Made by a program: the position numbers and the translations under genes. From Azophilus sp965221465 (GTDB lineage: Bacteria > Pseudomonadota > Gammaproteobacteria > Pseudomonadales > Azotimanducaceae), in assembly GCA_965221465.1 (NCBI GenBank), contig OZ244892.1, positions 620,001 through 684,000 on the forward strand: a stretch of DNA of 64,000 nt. Direction: 5' to 3'. This document shows positions 59,569 through 64,000 of this stretch, one piece after another; positions within the stretch are counted from its first letter, which is position 1, and every line of letters starts with the position of its first letter. Below the pieces are notes generated by a model that was not told the DNA's origin, ran no database searches, and saw only the letters and a program-made list of their open reading frames with translations.

Positions 59569-62115
59569 ATGTTCCATAGACGTGGCGAACGGGAATCGGC
59601 ATCGGCGATGGGGCTGATTGTCCTTTGCTGGCTGTGTGGCGCCGGCTTGGCGGCTCCCGCGGCACACGCCGACCGCCTGGGCGCCGTTGGCCCACGGGTG
59701 GCGGTTCAACCCGTGCAGCCGCCGAGTTCGTGGCAGACCAGGCGGGACTATTCCCGCGTATCCGTGTCCCATGCCATTGCCCTTGCGGCAATCGGCAAAG
59801 AGGAGATGGCTGCGCGGCTCGAACCCGGGAAAACCGGCGCGCCATTCCAGGTCGGGGTTTCCAGGCAGCTTCCAGAGGCACAAAGGGTCGATCTGGCCGC
59901 TACGGCGCAATGGGTCGTACTACCCGGAGGCGGGCGCGTTGCTTCGTTCAGCGTGCGCTCTCCGGGGGCCGGTTCGGTGCGACTGGGGATTCAGGCCGCA
60001 CTGCCGGAATGGGCGCGCATGCGGTTTTTCGAAGCCGGCGATTCCGGCAGACGCTATCCGGTTTTCAAGTGGAGCGATTTTGCGTGGATTGAACAGGCGC
60101 CAGCGGGCGAGAAGGCGGATTCCCGCACCAGAACGCGCTGGTCGCCGAGCATCGCGGGAGACGTGGCGGGGGTGGAAATCGAGATTCCTCGCTCGGCAGA
60201 CCCCGCTGACGTTTCGTTCAGGATTGTCGGCGTGTCGCATGTCGAGGGTTCGGTTTCGGGGCACTCCGCGTCGGGTACCCTGGGCGGGAAGACGGTGGCG
60301 CCGAAGAATGTCGCGGCCTGCGAACCGGTGCAGGCAGTCTGCAAAACGTTGCCGAGTTGTCCGAGCGGCGCCGTGGCCAGGCTGTTATTCACGGTCGGCG
60401 ACGGCAACACCTATGTGTGTACGGGTACCGCGGTCAATTCCACCCGGCCCAGAGACGACAATTTCGACAACCCGTTTCTGCTTACTGCGCACCACTGTAT
60501 CGATTCCGCCAGCGCCGCGGACTCCGTCGAGACCACCTGGCACTACGAATACAGCGATTGTGGCGGCTCCACGCTGCGTCCCGAATCCGAGACGTGGTTG
60601 GGTGGCGCCGAGTTGGTGACGAACGATGCGGATTCCGACGGGTCGCTGCTGCGGTTGCGCGACCCGTTGCCCAATGGCGCTTGCCTCGCTGCCTGGGATG
60701 CCGACGGCGGCTGGCAGAACGGAATCGAAGTGTTTTCCCTGCATCATCCGGGCGGGGAAGTCCGCGAATGGGCGGGCGGCACCATCGAGCGGACCGGCCG
60801 GGCGCTGCTCGGCAACGACGTGGTCGATACGATCGACGTTGTCTGGACAGAAGGCAGCACCCGGGGGGGCAGCAGCGGATCTGGTCTCTTCACACCGGGT
60901 AGCGACGGCGAAGATGTGCTGATCGGTACATTGGCGGGCGGGCCGGAAGACGACTGTTCCCGCGATGTCTACGGCCGGCTCGATCGATTTTTCGCCAGTC
61001 ATGCCGGGGTTCACCTCGTACCGACTGACCCGCCGCCCGTCGACGACCATGGCGGCAATTCGGAGGTCGCCACGGGCGTGCTGGTCGGCTCGGAAACGGC
61101 GGGCCGTATCGACGATGGGACGGATGCCGACGTCTTCCGCGTCGACATTCTCGAACGCGGGACGTTGATCGTGTACACGACGGGGTCTCTCGATACGTTC
61201 GGCCGCTTGAAGGGGGAAAATGGCAGCAATATCGCCTACGACGACGACGGGGGTCACCAGTTCAACTTCCGAATCGAAGCGGAAGTGGATGCCGGCGCCT
61301 ACTACGTCAAGGTTACCGGATACGATGGCACGCAAGTGGGCCAGTACCGATTGCACGTGGAATTCGTGTCGGCCGACGCGTCGAACTCGGTGCTCGTGCC
61401 GCTGTTTCTCTCGGCATCGGCCCTGGATGCCGACGGGCGGCAGGGTTTCGTTCGCGTCTTCAATCGCTCCGATCGTTCCGGGGAGGTAACGATTTCGGCA
61501 ACCGACGACGACGGTGTGCGGGCGGGGCCGGTGACGCTGTCCATCGCCGGGTTCGAAACGAAGCCATTCAATTCGCGGGATCTGGAACAGGGCAACCCCG
61601 AAAAAGGCCTCTCCGCGGGAATCGGGCCGGGCACGGGGGATTGGCGCCTGCAATTCCAGTCGGAACTCGACATCGAAGTCGCGGCATACATTCGCACCGA
61701 GGACGGGTTTCTGACGTCGATGCACGACCTGGCGATCGTCGAAGAACGCACGGGTGCGCATCATGTTCCCGTCTTCAACCCGGCCGGCAACACCCGCCAG
61801 AAGAGCAGGCTGCGGCTGATCAACCCGGACCCGGACAACGCCGTGGCCGTAGACATCACCGGGGTCGACGACCTGGGCGAGGAGGGGCAGTCGCTAATCG
61901 AATTGAGAATCCCCGCAGGGGCCGTCCGCACCCTGGACGCGGTGCAACTCGAAAACGGTGGGCCGGGCCTTACGGGCGCATTCGGCTCCGGCACCGGCAA
62001 GTGGCGCCTTTTCATCGAAGCCGACGGCGACATTCATGTCGTCAATCTGCTCGACAGCGCAAGCGGCGACCTCGCCAACCTGTCCCTCCCCGGCGGCGAT
62101 AACTACAGGCGATAA
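59569..62115 (+). CDS. Secreted trypsin-like serine protease with C-terminal accessory domains
   Basis: 848 residues. Signal peptide: MGLIVLCWLCGAGLAAPAAH with charged lead (FHRRGERES), cleaved near AHA. After a roughly 200-residue prodomain with beta character comes a lysyl-endopeptidase-like protease: HIS in FLLTAHHCID, ASP in NDADSDGSLLRL, SER in TRGGSSGSGLF, with paired cysteines (CEPVQAVCKTLPSC). Then a pre-peptidase C-terminal-type beta domain (GRIDDGTDADVFRVDILERG) and two similar domains of about 110 residues (VPLFLSASALDADGRQGFVR; HVPVFNPAGNTRQKSRLRLI), each ending in G-G/P-GTGxWRLxxx. ATG 59569 is preferred; 59608 or TTG 59500 are alternatives. Confidence 0.88.
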   Translation: MFHRRGERESASAMGLIVLCWLCGAGLAAPAAHADRLGAVGPRVAVQPVQPPSSWQTRRDYSRVSVSHAIALAAIGKEEMAARLEPGKTGAPFQVGVSRQLPEAQRVDLAATAQWVVLPGGGRVASFSVRSPGAGSVRLGIQAALPEWARMRFFEAGDSGRRYPVFKWSDFAWIEQAPAGEKADSRTRTRWSPSIAGDVAGVEIEIPRSADPADVSFRIVGVSHVEGSVSGHSASGTLGGKTVAPKNVAACEPVQAVCKTLPSCPSGAVARLLFTVGDGNTYVCTGTAVNSTRPRDDNFDNPFLLTAHHCIDSASAADSVETTWHYEYSDCGGSTLRPESETWLGGAELVTNDADSDGSLLRLRDPLPNGACLAAWDADGGWQNGIEVFSLHHPGGEVREWAGGTIERTGRALLGNDVVDTIDVVWTEGSTRGGSSGSGLFTPGSDGEDVLIGTLAGGPEDDCSRDVYGRLDRFFASHAGVHLVPTDPPPVDDHGGNSEVATGVLVGSETAGRIDDGTDADVFRVDILERGTLIVYTTGSLDTFGRLKGENGSNIAYDDDGGHQFNFRIEAEVDAGAYYVKVTGYDGTQVGQYRLHVEFVSADASNSVLVPLFLSASALDADGRQGFVRVFNRSDRSGEVTISATDDDGVRAGPVTLSIAGFETKPFNSRDLEQGNPEKGLSAGIGPGTGDWRLQFQSELDIEVAAYIRTEDGFLTSMHDLAIVEERTGAHHVPVFNPAGNTRQKSRLRLINPDPDNAVAVDITGVDDLGEEGQSLIELRIPAGAVRTLDAVQLENGGPGLTGAFGSGTGKWRLFIEADGDIHVVNLLDSASGDLANLSLPGGDNYRR

Positions 62116-62149
62116 ACCCGGTGCTCAGTCGATTCGAGGCCACTCGCGT

Positions 62150-62205
62150 TGCGCGGCCGCGCAGGGCTGCGCCTCGGCGCCCTCGCGACGAGAGTTGGTG
62201 AAACA
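62150..62205. repeat. Partial copy of the dispersed inverted-repeat element (R6)
   Basis: GCGCGGCCGCGCAGGG followed by GCGCCCTCGCGACGAGAGTT and GGTGA matches the R5 centre joined to its end in reverse orientation, so it is a rearranged or deleted copy between the protease and mmsA genes. Confidence 0.55.
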
Positions 62206-62341
62206 TGCGAGCTGGATTCCGCGCGCGCCTTGGGCGTTCACCGGATGGCATGGCCGGCGTCGTCGGGCGTCCTGTTGATTTCCATCGCTCGGTCATTCAC
62301 GCTGGCGTGCTTTCCGTAGCACCCACTTGAAGGAGCGAACG

Positions 62342-63835
62342 ATGGCGGAACGGCTGCCGCTGTTCATAGGCGGGCAATTCATCGACGGCGAAAGCAACGA
62401 AACCCTGCCGGTGACCGACCCGGCGACCCAGGATGTGCTGGGTGACCTGCCGTTCGCAACGCCGCAGGAGATCGACCGGGCGGTAGCCCATGCGCAGGAG
62501 ACCTTCCGGACATGGCGCGAAGTGCCGGCTCCCGAGCGTGCGCGGCTGATGCTGCGCTATCAGGGTCTTCTCAAGAGTCACCAGGACGACATTGCCCGCA
62601 TACTCAGCCGGGAAACCGGCAAGACCTTCGCCGATGCCCAAGGTGACGTGTGGCGGGGCATCGAAGTGGTCGAGCACGCCTGCAACATCGCGAGCCTCAT
62701 GATGGGCGAAACGGTCGAGAACGTTGCGGGCCGCATCGACAGCTACAGCTACACCCAGCCCCTCGGTGTCTGCGCCGGCATCACGCCGTTCAACTTCCCC
62801 GCCATGATCCCCTTGTGGATGTTCCCCATGGCCATCGCCTGCGGCAACACGTTTGTGCTGAAACCCTCGGAGCAGGACCCGATGACACCCAATCGGCTGA
62901 CGGAACTGTTTGTCGAGGCGGGCGCACCCGAGGGTGTGCTGCAGGTCATTCACGGCGGCAAGCAGCAGGTGGATGCCTTGCTCACCCACCCGGACATCCG
63001 GGCCATTTCCTTTGTGGGTTCGGTGCCCGTGGCCCAGCACGTCTATCGCACCGGCACCCAGCATCTGAAGCGGGTGCAGGCCATGGCTGGCGCCAAGAAC
63101 CACATGGTGGTCATGCCGGATGCCAACAAGGGCCAGGTCATCAACAACCTGGTCGGTTCCGCCTGCGGGGCCGCCGGCCAGCGCTGCATGGCAATCAGCG
63201 TTGCAGTATTCGTCGGCGAGGCGGCGGAGTGGATTCCGGACGTGCGCGATGCCATGGCCGATCTGCAGCCGGGCCCCTGGGACCGGGAATCTTCGGCCTA
63301 TGGGCCGCAGATCAACCCGCAGGCGAAAGAGCGGATTCTCGGTTTCATCGAAGCCGGCAAGGAAGAGGGGGCCGATTGCCTGCTGGACGGGTCCGACTGC
63401 ACCGTGGAAGGCTATCCGGATGGCAACTGGGTCGGGCCGACGCTCTTCAGCAATGTCTCGACCGACATGTCCATCTACCGGGAAGAAATCTTCGGCCCGG
63501 TATTGCTCTGCGCAGAGACCGAGACCCTCCATGACGCCATCGGCCTCGTCAACGCCAATCCCTACGGTAACGGCACCTCGATCTTCACCTCGTCGGGCGG
63601 TGCGGCGCGCAAGTTCCAGCACGAGATCGAGGTGGGGCAGGTGGGCATCAACATTCCCATTCCGGTGCCGCTGCCGTTCTTCAGTTTCACGGGCTGGAAG
63701 CAGTCGTTCTTCGGCGACCAGCATGCCTATGGCAAGCAGGCGGTGAAGTTCTACACCGAAACCAAGACGGTCACCGCCCGCTGGTTCGACGAATCGCCGG
63801 TCGGTGGGCCGAACATGACGATAAAGCTGTCATAA
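62342..63835 (+). CDS. mmsA: Methylmalonate-semialdehyde dehydrogenase (CoA-acylating)
   Basis: 497 residues. An NAD-dependent aldehyde dehydrogenase of valine and inositol catabolism that gives propionyl-CoA or acetyl-CoA. Diagnostic blocks: PLGVCAGITPFNFPAMIPLW, FVLKPSEQDPMTPNRLTELF, SFVGSVPVAQHVYRTGT, the catalytic Cys in GSACGAAGQRCMAISVAVFV and GWKQSFFGDQHAYGKQAVKF. ATG 62342 has AAGGAG 11 bases upstream; an earlier in-frame TTG (62327) overlaps that site. No other valine catabolic genes are visible within the window, but the next gene is cut off. Confidence 0.94.
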   Translation: MAERLPLFIGGQFIDGESNETLPVTDPATQDVLGDLPFATPQEIDRAVAHAQETFRTWREVPAPERARLMLRYQGLLKSHQDDIARILSRETGKTFADAQGDVWRGIEVVEHACNIASLMMGETVENVAGRIDSYSYTQPLGVCAGITPFNFPAMIPLWMFPMAIACGNTFVLKPSEQDPMTPNRLTELFVEAGAPEGVLQVIHGGKQQVDALLTHPDIRAISFVGSVPVAQHVYRTGTQHLKRVQAMAGAKNHMVVMPDANKGQVINNLVGSACGAAGQRCMAISVAVFVGEAAEWIPDVRDAMADLQPGPWDRESSAYGPQINPQAKERILGFIEAGKEEGADCLLDGSDCTVEGYPDGNWVGPTLFSNVSTDMSIYREEIFGPVLLCAETETLHDAIGLVNANPYGNGTSIFTSSGGAARKFQHEIEVGQVGINIPIPVPLPFFSFTGWKQSFFGDQHAYGKQAVKFYTETKTVTARWFDESPVGGPNMTIKLS

Positions 63836-63874
63836 CGCGGGACGCCGCAGCCACCATTCCGGCGGGTTGTCGGG

Positions 63875-64000
63875 TTAGCGAAGCGCTGATGCCCGGTTGA
63901 ACCACGTTACTCGAGCGGCCAGTGTGCGGCCGTTGCACAAGCGTTCGATGTAGCGGACGAAGTGCCGGACGAGGTGGTCAAGTTCGGGAGGGGCCCCGTC
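63875..64000 (-). CDS. C-terminal end of an unidentified gene, partial
   Basis: The minus strand is open from the window edge to a TAA at 63875, giving about 41 residues that read APPELDHLVRHFVRYIERLC, then NGRTLAARVTWFNRASALR. The helical, amphipathic character suggests real coding sequence, convergent with mmsA. No family can be named from so little. Confidence 0.4.
   Translation of the reverse strand, partial: DGAPPELDHLVRHFVRYIERLCNGRTLAARVTWFNRASALR

Overview
The window looks like a chromosomal segment of a GC-rich gammaproteobacterium. It has the infC-rpmI-rplT-pheS-pheT-ihfA-merR translation cluster typical of that class, with an AUU-initiated infC, plus uvrB, pdxH, tRNA-Val and tRNA-Pro genes. 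The accessory catabolism (TonB-dependent receptor, Rieske oxygenase, P450, 2-oxoacid:ferredoxin oxidoreductases) suggests an aerobic heterotroph living on complex organic substrates. No 16S gene is present, so the placement rests on gene order and protein character only.

Layout. 1-9.3 kb: a catabolic regulon (start of an acyl-CoA ligase, TetR regulator, Rieske oxygenase, TonB-dependent receptor, crotonase, [2Fe-2S] ferredoxin, cytochrome P450, GMC oxidoreductase). All four of its promoter regions carry the same palindrome, TTACAC-N10-GTGTAA, which is probably the TetR operator. 9.5-22.3 kb: a long minus-strand operon for an unrecognised envelope system. It encodes a two-TM protein, secreted proteins, a TPR protein, a membrane-anchored PEGA/FGE-like protein, a MotA/TolQ/ExbB-type channel, and two different MotB/ExbD-like anchors each fused to a von Willebrand A domain with an intact MIDAS motif. 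A secreted tyrosine phosphatase and a propeller-like protein follow. This is the best candidate for an undescribed system. 22.4-29.1 kb: MATE exporter and a GntR-MFP-RND efflux operon with a FadR-type operator. 29.2-36.3 kb: fused indolepyruvate:ferredoxin oxidoreductase with a divergent Lrp regulator, and korAB. 36.5-46.1 kb: housekeeping genes. 46.5-51.6 kb: tRNA-Pro, an SDR dehydrogenase, and a DUF1214-like gene split by a complete IS66-family element with an 8-bp target duplication. 51.8-57.7 kb: a defence-island-like segment (SLATT-like two-TM protein, SF1 helicase with C-terminal Vsr/DUF559-like nuclease, wHTH-DUF488 protein), visibly more AT-rich at its right end. 57.9-64 kb: quinone oxidoreductase, secreted trypsin-like protease, mmsA, and a partial gene.

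Non-coding structure is unusually rich. Three repeat families are visible: (i) a 70-245 bp element bounded by inverted repeats, with six full or partial copies; (ii) a 252-bp tandem duplication between pheS and pheT whose two copies fold into the same long hairpin with compensatory changes, with a fragment at 21.3 kb; (iii) a 125-139 bp hairpin element upstream of pheS and of the protease gene. All similarity statements come from reading the sequence; no database search or folding program was run.
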